Shown here in pieces: positions 6,470 to 12,284 of a stretch of 49,206 nucleotides of DNA (its first letter is position 1; every line of letters starts with the position of its first letter). Origin of the DNA: Deltaproteobacteria bacterium. Lineage in GTDB: Bacteria > Desulfobacterota > DSM-4660 > Desulfatiglandales > Desulfatiglandaceae. Where the stretch lies: contig JAFDGR010000026.1 in NCBI GenBank assembly GCA_019309145.1, positions 1 to 49,206 on the forward strand. Reading direction: 5' to 3'. Below the pieces are notes generated by a model. It did not search any database. It worked only from the letters and a program-made list of their open reading frames with translations, and was not told the DNA's origin. The position numbers and the translations under genes were made by a program.

Positions 6470-6925
6470 ATGACCGGCGTTAAATTATGGGAACTGGTCC
6501 GGCAGCTTGAAGAGCATGCAGAAGAGAGTATGGCGGACTATGCAATATCTGTTGCCACCATGTTATTGAATTATGGTGAGGAAGGAAAGACGAAGCCTGA
6601 TCTTGTGAACAAAAAAATGTCCCTACTCCAGATGATTATGGCAGTGTGGACATATTATGATGTTATACCGCCAATTGTACGAGAACAATTGGCTAATTAT
6701 GCACATAATTCTTGGGCTGGGTGGATGGAATATTTATTTGAAAAATCAATTTCATATAAGCCTGGTGAAGTACAAGCAGAAGAAGGGGCTATTATTATTC
6801 CAAAATGGGCAGTTGAACGATGGAAGAGACAAATGAACACAAAATATAACGACTTACCAGAAAGCGAAAAAGAAAGCGACCGCCAAGAAGCGGATAAAAT
6901 AATAGCAATAATTAAGGCGGCATAA
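6470..6925 (+). CDS. Hypothetical protein with RyR-like C-terminal motif, cassette 2
   Basis: A 151-aa mainly helical protein. The N-terminal ~100 residues are an unrecognised helical region. The end (WAVERWKRQMNTKYNDLPE, then EKESDRQEADKIIAII) resembles the RyR-domain signature (YxxLPExEKxxDRxxAxxxL) found in many short phage proteins. RyR-like modules in prokaryotes are thought to bind nucleotide-like ligands, but no role is shown for this one. Its TAA stop lies inside the R'' core GCATAAC of attC-like site b. The start follows GGAGGAGGGTAAGAA. Confidence 0.65.
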   Translation: MTGVKLWELVRQLEEHAEESMADYAISVATMLLNYGEEGKTKPDLVNKKMSLLQMIMAVWTYYDVIPPIVREQLANYAHNSWAGWMEYLFEKSISYKPGEVQAEEGAIIIPKWAVERWKRQMNTKYNDLPESEKESDRQEADKIIAIIKAA

Positions 6926-7054
6926 CGACCGGCATCACCTGCGCCAAAAGCAGATTTACCAACCAACCTGGTAGAGACAGGAGCGGTTGATTTACCGATG
7001 AATTTGGAAAAAACGGCAGGGTGCTTGGCGTCAGTGTGAATGCCATTGTTAGCC
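6920..7054 (+). other. attC-like recombination site b (135 bp) with extrahelical bases
   Basis: Outer R box: GGCATAAC at 6919 pairs with GTTAGCC at 7048, with one bulge. An unpaired spacer follows (GACC against ATT). The L box is GGCAT-CAC-CTG-CGCCAA (6931-6947), pairing fully with TTGGCG(T)CAG(T)GTG(A)ATGCC (7025-7044), and the three bracketed bases are extrahelical. A 77-nt terminal loop region completes it. This is the recognised layout of an attC site, in which one strand folds for the integron integrase. Confidence 0.72.
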
Positions 7055-7074
7055 GAACAATTTTGTGTTATGAT
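7046..7074 (+). promoter_or_regulatory. Candidate promoter for the toxin-antitoxin cassette
   Basis: TTGTTA and TATGAT are separated by exactly 17 bp, close to sigma-70 consensus. The -35 overlaps the R' core of attC-like site b. It lies 48 bp before the antitoxin start. Cassette-borne toxin-antitoxin pairs typically carry their own promoter. Confidence 0.5.
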
Positions 7075-7121
7075 ATTCATTTATACTTTGCATATCTTTT
7101 ATGGCGTAAAAATAATACATC

Positions 7122-7919
7122 ATGGATAATACCAAGATTGATAAAATATTGCAATATGCCTTGCTGGTTGCTGGTGACGAAGATGATTTTCGTGATCGTC
7201 AGCTTGGGCCTATACATTTGATTAAATATGTTTATTTAGCAGACTTGGCTTATGCAAAGACTAATCAAGGTGAAACTTTTACTGGTGTTAATTGGCAATT
7301 CTATAAGTTTGGCCCTTGGTCACAAGCTGTGAATCAGAGAATTGAACCCGCACTATTAAGTATTGGTGCGGAAAAACTTACATTTCCAAGCGACTATGAT
7401 GATAAAGATGACTGGGTAAGGTGGAAACCTGTTGGCAGTGAACAGCAATTAAGCATAGAGAGAGAGTTGCCTTTTGTGATCACATCAACTTTGAGGCAAT
7501 TTGTCCATAAGTACGGGCAATCAACTCCAGATCTTTTATCATATGTTTATTCAACCGAACCAATGCTCTTAGCTGCTCCAAATGAACTCCTTGATTTTAG
7601 TTTCCTTGCTCAACAGCAGCAAAAACATGAAAAAAAATGTGAAGCCCCTAAGGCAACTTTGAGCAAGAAAAAACAAAAATTACTTAAAAACAAAATTCGT
7701 GATTTGAGATTGAAGAGCAAGCAGAAACTCAATGAGAAAAAAAAGCAATCGCTTGTTCCGCCGGTTATTTCACCGCGTTATGATGATGTCTTTTTTGACG
7801 GTATAAACTGGCTTGACTCTTTAGCTGGAGCACCTGTCGAGCAAGGAGAAAAAGAGGCTGTTTTTTCAAAAGACATTTGGAAATCCCCTGCAAGAAGCGG
7901 TGAAAATGTACCAGATTGA
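7122..7919 (+). CDS. Panacea-domain (SocA/DUF4065-like) antitoxin
   Basis: Residues 1-~160 match the Panacea domain: IDKILQYALLVAG, then IKYVYLADLAYAKTNQGETF, WQFYKFGPWSQAV and TPDLLSYVYSTEPM. Panacea proteins are versatile antitoxins paired with many unrelated toxins and usually precede them in a two-gene operon, as here. The C-terminal ~100 residues are unusual: a Lys-rich linker (~165-215) and a short segment ending SGENVPD, possibly the toxin-neutralising part. The stop overlaps the downstream gene by 20 nt. The DNA is strongly AT-rich compared with the phage late genes, suggesting separate origin. ATG 7122 has no good SD, so expression may be near-leaderless or the start may differ. Confidence 0.8.
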   Translation: MDNTKIDKILQYALLVAGDEDDFRDRQLGPIHLIKYVYLADLAYAKTNQGETFTGVNWQFYKFGPWSQAVNQRIEPALLSIGAEKLTFPSDYDDKDDWVRWKPVGSEQQLSIERELPFVITSTLRQFVHKYGQSTPDLLSYVYSTEPMLLAAPNELLDFSFLAQQQQKHEKKCEAPKATLSKKKQKLLKNKIRDLRLKSKQKLNEKKKQSLVPPVISPRYDDVFFDGINWLDSLAGAPVEQGEKEAVFSKDIWKSPARSGENVPD

Positions 7920-8610
7920 TTCTATTCAAAATATTGTAGATTCGTGGTGGGAGAAAGATTCTCATGTGAATCTAAAAAGAGGAGCTTTAGTTTATGCATT
8001 TGTTCCGCATGTAGATCAGGTTCCGATAACATTAGTTCCAAAAGGCCGAAAAGAAGCGACTGCACATGAGAATGCAATAATTTCTATTACTCCTTTGCGC
8101 ATTAAGGACCATAGACCAAAAGAATCGTTGCCTGTAGCAGCTCTGTCTTTGCACGAAGGGGAATTATGGACTGCTTTTCGAGCAAAAAAGCGTCCATGTT
8201 TAGTAATTGGAACAAAACAGCCAGATGTGGAAAACGCATTCCGGCGTAACATGCCAAAAAAATTAACCTCACCAACTGTTTTGGTAGCACCATATTACGG
8301 CGCAGACAAAGATGGTAAGCGTGCTGGGTATAACGAGCAGTTAGTAGAAAGAATAAGGCACGCAGAATATCCACAATTTATGTTGGATAGTCTCCCAATA
8401 GGTGGCCCCAAAAATTCAATACTGAGACTTGATCATATACAGCCAATTGGATTTCATTATTATGCTTATGAACATTCAGGTTACAGCTTGAGTGATGAAG
8501 CTGTAGAGTTGATACTTAATGATTGGATTCAATGGCTTTTTTATGGTGGCCTTCCAGAAGATAGTTTTATCTTAGATTTTCAAAAAGAGATCACTTCTAT
8601 TTACGGCTAA
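7900..8610 (+). CDS. Putative MazF/PemK-like toxin partner of the Panacea protein
   Basis: This 236-aa protein overlaps the antitoxin gene by 20 nt. The start is GTG 7900 or ATG 7906. Several segments follow the order seen in MazF/PemK-type SH3-barrel toxins: KRGALVYAFVPHV near the start, KKRPCLVIG in the middle, SPTVLVAPYYG, and NSILRLDHIQPIGF, the last like the conserved strand with the 'l-d-I' pattern. The family normally has ~110 residues; here long insertions separate the strands and a helical end follows. MazF/PemK toxins cut RNA. This activity is inferred from weak motif matches and from the neighbouring antitoxin, so an unrelated toxin fold is possible. The TAA stop lies in an R''-type core, GGCTAAC. 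Confidence 0.55.
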   Translation: MKMYQIDSIQNIVDSWWEKDSHVNLKRGALVYAFVPHVDQVPITLVPKGRKEATAHENAIISITPLRIKDHRPKESLPVAALSLHEGELWTAFRAKKRPCLVIGTKQPDVENAFRRNMPKKLTSPTVLVAPYYGADKDGKRAGYNEQLVERIRHAEYPQFMLDSLPIGGPKNSILRLDHIQPIGFHYYAYEHSGYSLSDEAVELILNDWIQWLFYGGLPEDSFILDFQKEITSIYG

Positions 8611-8611
8611 C
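8605..8611 (+). other. Orphan R'' core at the end of cassette 3
   Basis: GGCTAAC overlaps the toxin gene's stop and is the exact reverse complement of the R' core of site b (GTTAGCC). No matching right arm follows. A short inverted repeat (GGCTA/TAGCC) and then the phage terminator come next, so the attC appears truncated. Confidence 0.4.
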
Positions 8612-8634
8612 ATCTCAATAGCCGACAGCTTAAT

Positions 8635-8665
8635 AAAAACCCCGCCGGATCGCAACCCGGCGGGG
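8635..8665 (-). terminator. Rho-independent terminator ending the late/lysis operon
   Basis: On the minus strand CCCCGCCGG pairs perfectly with CCGGCGGGG around an eight-base loop and is followed by TTTTTATTAA. It lies 30 nt beyond the last minus-strand gene and separates it from the convergent cassette genes. Confidence 0.85.
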
Positions 8666-8694
8666 GTCAGGGTATTCCTTGGGGATGATTAAAA

Positions 8695-8922
8695 TTAGGA
8701 TGCTTCGGGCTTCTTTGCGTTCCGTATCAGATAGCCAAGGAACCCACCGACGATTGTGCTAATGATCGTCTCAGCCTTTATACCAAGCCATATCAATGAG
8801 CAGATTCCAAGGGCAACCAACGCAAGGATGGTTAGCTCTTCCGACCAATCTGTATCCCACCAAGGACGTTGACACTGCCCAGCTTTAAGTCCAAGCTCAA
8901 GTTTTTCAGGTTCTTCACTCAT
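8695..8922 (-). CDS. Small membrane protein, holin candidate
   Basis: A 75-aa protein with a charged N-terminus and two hydrophobic stretches (ELTILALVALGICSLIWLGI, then IISTIVGGFLGYLI), ending in a short basic tail (RNAKKPEAS). Size, two predicted membrane helices and position at the end of the late operon fit a class II-like holin, but small membrane proteins of other roles look alike. It overlaps the preceding gene by 4 nt (ATGA). No sequence family is recognised. Confidence 0.6.
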   Translation of the reverse strand: MSEEPEKLELGLKAGQCQRPWWDTDWSEELTILALVALGICSLIWLGIKAETIISTIVGGFLGYLIRNAKKPEAS

Positions 8923-9086
8923 TTGAAATACTCCTCCGGGTCCTCTGGCAGGCGGGCCACCAGGGCCGTGAAGTCCTCCGGCGTAGGGTCTTCAACATTC
9001 CAGTCGTTGATTACCCGCATGGCCGCAGGGACACCATATTTCTGAATCAATTCCACTATTGCCGAAATAATAACCAATGCTTCCAT
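8919..9086 (-). CDS. 55-aa hypothetical phage protein
   Basis: The track ORF starts at 9179, but the first 31 residues coincide with another small gene. ATG 9086 follows AGAGGAGGATTGAC and gives MEALVIISAIVELIQKYGV. The protein has a hydrophobic N-terminal helix, then an acidic end (DPTPEDFTALVARL, then PEDPEEYF). I recall similar very short proteins in phage lysis regions but no function. It overlaps the downstream membrane-protein gene by 4 nt. Confidence 0.6.
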   Translation of the reverse strand: MEALVIISAIVELIQKYGVPAAMRVINDWNVEDPTPEDFTALVARLPEDPEEYFK

Positions 9087-9087
9087 G

Positions 9088-9192
9088 TCAATCCTCCTCT
9101 CTGTCAGTGTCATCACGGAATACTGTATAGCTGACAAAGATCCCGACAGCAGCCGCACAGCACACCATGATAAGATCAATTAAAAAGTCCAT
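9088..9192 (-). CDS. 34-aa single-helix membrane peptide, missed by the track
   Basis: ATG 9192 opens 34 codons to TGA 9088, one base before the next start. The peptide MDFLIDLIMVCCAAAVGIFV... has one clear membrane helix and an acidic tail (DDTDREED). It fills the gap between the lipoprotein gene and the 55-aa gene exactly, and its 3' end supplies the next SD. It may be a lysis accessory or regulatory membrane peptide; function unknown. Confidence 0.5.
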   Translation of the reverse strand: MDFLIDLIMVCCAAAVGIFVSYTVFRDDTDREED

Positions 9193-9193
9193 G

Positions 9194-9589
9194 TCATTTG
9201 CCTTGTGCTTTCTGTATGGCCGCTGTAATGTACTCCATTACCTTGCCCAGAGCCTTACTGTACTCGATCAGGGCCGCCGTCGCCTTATCCCTGTTTGTGT
9301 CTGTTTCCACCTGGGAGTAGGCGTTCATGGCCTCAACAGCAGATTTCAAAGCCGCCTGATAGTACCGGCCAAGCTCTACCGCCTTGTCTTTAGTCTCTTC
9401 GTCCACCATGTCTTTCTTGTAAAGGTCCCCAAGAGACTTCATCGCAGCGTCATAGCTTTCCGTGCTAACGCTCAAAGTCCGATAAACATCTTTGCTGCTG
9501 AAGGTAGCACATGACGATATCGTCAAAATCAAGAAGAAGAAAATCAGCAACGTCGTGCACAAGTTTACAACAGCTCTTCGTTTCATCAT
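9194..9589 (-). CDS. Phage lipoprotein, possible lysis or surface factor
   Basis: The 131-aa product has a basic start (MMKRR), a hydrophobic signal segment and a lipobox-like ILTISSC, so the cysteine is probably lipidated and the mature protein anchored in the envelope. The mature part is helical and charged, with no known motif. Its place between membrane-protein genes in the lysis cluster suggests an outer-spanin-like or superinfection-exclusion role; neither is shown. The SD (GGAGGG) lies before ATG 9589. Confidence 0.6.
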   Translation of the reverse strand: MMKRRAVVNLCTTLLIFFFLILTISSCATFSSKDVYRTLSVSTESYDAAMKSLGDLYKKDMVDEETKDKAVELGRYYQAALKSAVEAMNAYSQVETDTNRDKATAALIEYSKALGKVMEYITAAIQKAQGK

Positions 9590-9629
9590 TGTTTTGCCCT
9601 CCTATAAATAATATAAGGTTAAAGGTTTT

Positions 9630-10034
9630 TCATGGCAGCTTCTCCCATTCTTCTCTTTCTTGGAAAGCTGTCCTGGCTATTTGTCTAAGCCTGTCTGCAT
9701 CTACAGGCTTCGCCATTACCGAGTCTATTCCAGCCCCCCGCAGGTATGATGCCTCAAACATCGAGAGCATCCCCGAAAGCGCAAAAACTATGGTTAGTGG
9801 ATTTGTCATTTTCATTTTCTGAGCCATCGTTACGCCGTCCATAGCTGTCTTCAAATTCAGATCAGCCAAAACAACCTGCGGATGTTGAGTTTTGAATAAG
9901 TAAAGGGCGTGAATAGGATTATCTGCGATGATAACTTCAACCCCCGTGTCTTTGAAGATGTCTTCAATCGTCTCCAGAATTGATACGTTATCATCAACAA
10001 CAAGCAATTTGCGTGTCGGCCCGGTCAATTTCAT
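9630..10034 (-). CDS. Stand-alone response-regulator receiver (CheY-like)
   Basis: ATG 10034 (MKLTGPTRKLLVVDDN) follows GGGAGGGGGTGGGTAGGC and lies 2 nt after the upstream stop. The earlier track start at 10238 reads through another gene. The 134-aa protein is one receiver domain with all key residues: the acidic pair in LLVVDDN, the phospho-acceptor Asp in VVLADLNLK, the Ser in FALSGM and the Lys in VMAKPVD. There is no output domain. In bacteria such single-domain regulators take phosphate from histidine kinases and control partners by contact. Inside a phage late/lysis operon it may tap a host phosphorelay; this is inference. Translational coupling to the upstream membrane protein is likely. 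Confidence 0.85.
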   Translation of the reverse strand: MKLTGPTRKLLVVDDNVSILETIEDIFKDTGVEVIIADNPIHALYLFKTQHPQVVLADLNLKTAMDGVTMAQKMKMTNPLTIVFALSGMLSMFEASYLRGAGIDSVMAKPVDADRLRQIARTAFQEREEWEKLP

Positions 10035-10036
10035 GC

Positions 10037-10417
10037 CTACCCACCCCCTCCCAACCTCTGGACAAGTAAATTTAAGGTTCCTTCGATTCGTCCCAAGGTT
10101 CCCGCTGTTTGCTGTTGATACCGATTTAATTTCTCTTCGTTTGCCTTGAGGTCCACCTTGATTTCCTTTACTTCGGTCTGCAACCCATCCATTTTCCCAG
10201 TCAGGTGTTTGACCGTGTCGAGCATTGATTGAGAGCAAGAATGTTGTTTTTTTTCACATTTGTCGGGGGTCATAATCTCATTCATTGAAGATGCCTCCAG
10301 TATTCGAGTATGGTCCGCTACCACCTGTTTTAATCTACCGTAAGCAATTCCGACGGCCACAATTAACCCTAAAACGGATAAGGTAGTCCCCATCCATTCG
10401 ATAGCGGATAGGTCCAT
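10037..10417 (-). CDS. Membrane-anchored coiled-coil protein of the lysis cluster
   Basis: A 126-aa protein with one N-terminal membrane helix (WMGTTLSVLGLIVAVGIAYG) followed by a helical, Gln/Lys/Glu-rich coiled-coil (LKANEEKLNRYQQQTAGTLG) and a glycine tail. A CEKKQHSC pair sits in between. This shape, one membrane helix plus a coiled coil in a lysis cluster, is typical of inner-membrane spanin-like or holin-accessory proteins, but no specific family is recognised. The SD GGAGG overlaps the end of the upstream DUF5675 gene. Confidence 0.55.
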   Translation of the reverse strand: MDLSAIEWMGTTLSVLGLIVAVGIAYGRLKQVVADHTRILEASSMNEIMTPDKCEKKQHSCSQSMLDTVKHLTGKMDGLQTEVKEIKVDLKANEEKLNRYQQQTAGTLGRIEGTLNLLVQRLGGGG

Positions 10418-10422
10418 TTTTC

Positions 10423-10827
10423 TTAATAAACCTCCATAATTGTCAGGTGGGCTGATATATCATTCCCCATGAACTCCAGAAAGGAAGCCACGGCGTGCCT
10501 GGAATGGAGGATCGCCCGTTCACCATTCAAAAAGCCCCATTTCTCCCCGAGAAGTATGCACCCGGTTGTGTCTCGGACTGTATTTCCCGCATGGAATAAG
10601 ATATTTGTCCGCCCAGGCACATCTAAAAGGGAATAGCATTTCCCAAATCTGGCTGACTCCCAAGAATGAATCTTGTATTGTCCCGCAGGAATACAGGATA
10701 CATTTCTCTCGTTCATCTTCCAGGGAGGTTCTAAGGTCACGCCGAACAATTCCTTGCCCACCCTCAAAGCCCCTCTTGTGCCCTGGTGAATATCCGTTTC
10801 AAGGCGTATGAGTTCAATGGTTTTCAT
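10423..10827 (-). CDS. DUF5675-family phage protein
   Basis: The 134-aa protein has the DUF5675 landmarks in order: GVTLEPPWKMNERNVSCIPA near residues 29-48, then GQYKIHSWES, SLLDVPGRTNILFHAGNT, and DTTGCILLG. The conserved His in FHAGN and Cys in TGCILLG recall L,D-transpeptidase or peptidase-like active sites. The family sits in phage lysis regions and may act on cell wall, but its activity is not established to my knowledge. It overlaps its upstream neighbour by 1 nt (TAATG). Confidence 0.85.
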   Translation of the reverse strand: MKTIELIRLETDIHQGTRGALRVGKELFGVTLEPPWKMNERNVSCIPAGQYKIHSWESARFGKCYSLLDVPGRTNILFHAGNTVRDTTGCILLGEKWGFLNGERAILHSRHAVASFLEFMGNDISAHLTIMEVY

Positions 10828-11195
10828 TACTGGACCGCAAGCGTTACGGTACCGGTGATGGAATCCAATCCGCCCGTTTCGCTAATTTTCAGCTTCAAAG
10901 CTTTCACCAGGGATGGACTGAAAGAATAGATGTGCTTTCCATCCGATCCCGGCCCGCTTGTTTTCGTGAATCCTGTGACGATCTCAGATGCACCGTTCGG
11001 CACAAGGAAATTCTGGCCGTCCAGGGACCCTAACCATTCCAGTTTCATGGTTCCGTCTCCCGTGAGGGCCACCTGCACGGAGAAGGACCCGCCGTTTTGC
11101 CCCACGTCTATCGCATCCGAAAGCGCCGATCCATTTGCGGCAACTTCTTCCGAGTCAAAGACGGTCATTATTGATGTCGTTTTTGAATTGTCCAT
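10827..11195 (-). CDS. Hypothetical beta-rich virion-associated protein
   Basis: A 122-aa, Ser/Gly/Thr-rich, beta-predicted protein (GGSFSVQVALTGDGTMKLEW, then SLDGQNFLVPNG). The style matches small phage head- or tail-decoration proteins, and the decoration gene product at 44893-45348 has a comparable VMQVGVSGD segment. There is no signal peptide. The SD GGAGGATCATC precedes ATG 11195. The specific role is unknown; its position after the injected-protein genes leaves open an appendage or decoration role. Confidence 0.55.
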   Translation of the reverse strand: MDNSKTTSIMTVFDSEEVAANGSALSDAIDVGQNGGSFSVQVALTGDGTMKLEWLGSLDGQNFLVPNGASEIVTGFTKTSGPGSDGKHIYSFSPSLVKALKLKISETGGLDSITGTVTLAVQ

Positions 11196-11218
11196 GATGA
11201 TCCTCCCTTACTTCGTTG

Positions 11219-11938
11219 TTACTGGTTTGCTACACGGCGTCTCAAAAGCTCCTTCTTGCTTGCCTTGAAATACTGCCGTAAATTTCGCCTGATTGACTTT
11301 TTGGTGATAAATGGCACGATCCCCCTCAACCCTTGCATTTTCACCAGGGCGTTATACTCTCTCACGTCGTTCAAGAGGTTTAGGTAATCTGCCTTGAGTC
11401 GCTTCACCTTTGGTCTCAACCAAAACCGGCTAAGTCTACGGTAAATATCGTTCCTCATTGCCCGGTATTTTTCTTCTCGTTTGCGCTCCGCCCACTTGAT
11501 CTCCCTAATCCTTGCGATATTTGCGGGGTTAAACGATAAGCCTCGGAGAATCGCATCGGTCAGGTCCGCCTTCACCCTGTCAGGTCCAAAGAAGATTGGC
11601 TTATTTGTCCGGGTGGTCAGTCCTTCAGTTGCCTCCCGATACCCTTTAAGCGGCCCGGACAGGGCCAGGGGGAGCAGTCTCTCAACTCCTTTGGAAATAT
11701 CCCCCTTGGCTATATTGACACCACCCTCCCAAAGATCCCCTATTACGCTGCCGGGGGCGCCCAGAACATCCATCCAGGATGTTGGCAAGTCGGTAATGCC
11801 TATCTCCAGGGAACCCTTGAGGTTGACCCCCACGAGCCCAAAGGCGCCATACCTACCGAATTTCTCAGCATATTCCCCGAAATTTGCCATCAGCCACTTG
11901 TAGAAGTCTTCTTCAGGGTCGTCAGAATCCGGTAACAA
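11219..11938 (-). pseudogene. Detached C-terminal end of the polyvalent protein (second break)
   Basis: The frame opens with TTG 11938, 17 nt inside the previous ORF. Its start (DSDDPEEDFYKWLMANFGEY, then AEKFGRYGAFGLVGVNLKGS) resembles the last domain of phage large polyvalent proteins, which is normally joined in frame to the segment encoded just upstream. About 20-30 residues that usually link the two seem to be missing. The rest is helical and strongly basic (LRQYFKASKKELLRRRVANQ). It could still be translated as a separate polypeptide, but its make-up is that of a fragment split off by a frameshift or deletion. Confidence 0.55.
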
Positions 11939-12284
11939 TGCCAGCGCCGGCCAGCGCAGCCGGAGCCAGGGCCATATACAGAAATGCTTTTCCGTGGCGG
12001 GGTTTCCAGCCCGACCCCCACAGGTCTTTCATGGTGAGCAAGTAATTATGAGAGAACGTCCTGAAGACATAGAAGGATTTCATTGCGTGGGCTGTCAGAT
12101 GTTGTCCTCTCGCCAAGGCCGGGTAGTTTGCCTTGCCATAGGTGGCATGAGCCTGGTCTGAAATGCGTTTTGCCAGGCTAAGCATGTCGTCATATCCAGC
12201 GGGCTTATGGTTTTTCATGCCCATATACGCCCCGAGGATGGTTGCAACCCTGTTAAGCTGTTCCGTCACGCCGAACCCGATCAT
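11922..12284 (-). pseudogene. Detached segment of the polyvalent protein C-terminus (first break)
   Basis: ATG 12284 overlaps the stop of the 3929-aa gene (ATGA). The protein (FGVTEQLNRVATILGAYMGM, SFYVFRTFSHNYLLTMKDLW, ending APAALAGAGIV) is what normally continues inside the C-terminal part of phage large polyvalent proteins. Upstream of the ATG the same frame stays meaningful for about 14 codons (AGKAWDKVIDYS), which suggests a frame change around 12300-12325 rather than a true new start. No slippery heptamer was seen. It is therefore a mutation, a sequencing error, or a split that has become fixed. Confidence 0.55.

Larger units (their letters stand above)
5793..8611 (+). mobile_element. 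Integron-type gene-cassette array (three cassettes) inside the phage
   Basis: Three plus-strand units follow each other. In each, the last ORF's TAA lies inside an R''-type core (AGCTAAC, GCATAAC, GGCTAAC), as in integron cassettes. Two complete attC-like sites separate the units (6089-6148 and 6920-7054). A GTTATGC at 5793 could be the left boundary, and the third unit ends with an R'' core but no visible partner arm. The DNA is much more AT-rich than the late genes, most clearly in the last cassette. No integron integrase is present in the window. Cassette boundaries at both outer ends are inferred. Confidence 0.6.

Noticed and set aside
5690-8640. Host chromosome flanking a prophage
   Set aside because: Integrase arm-like repeats lie on both sides of the core, and the phage late module follows directly, so this stretch is within the phage genome as given.
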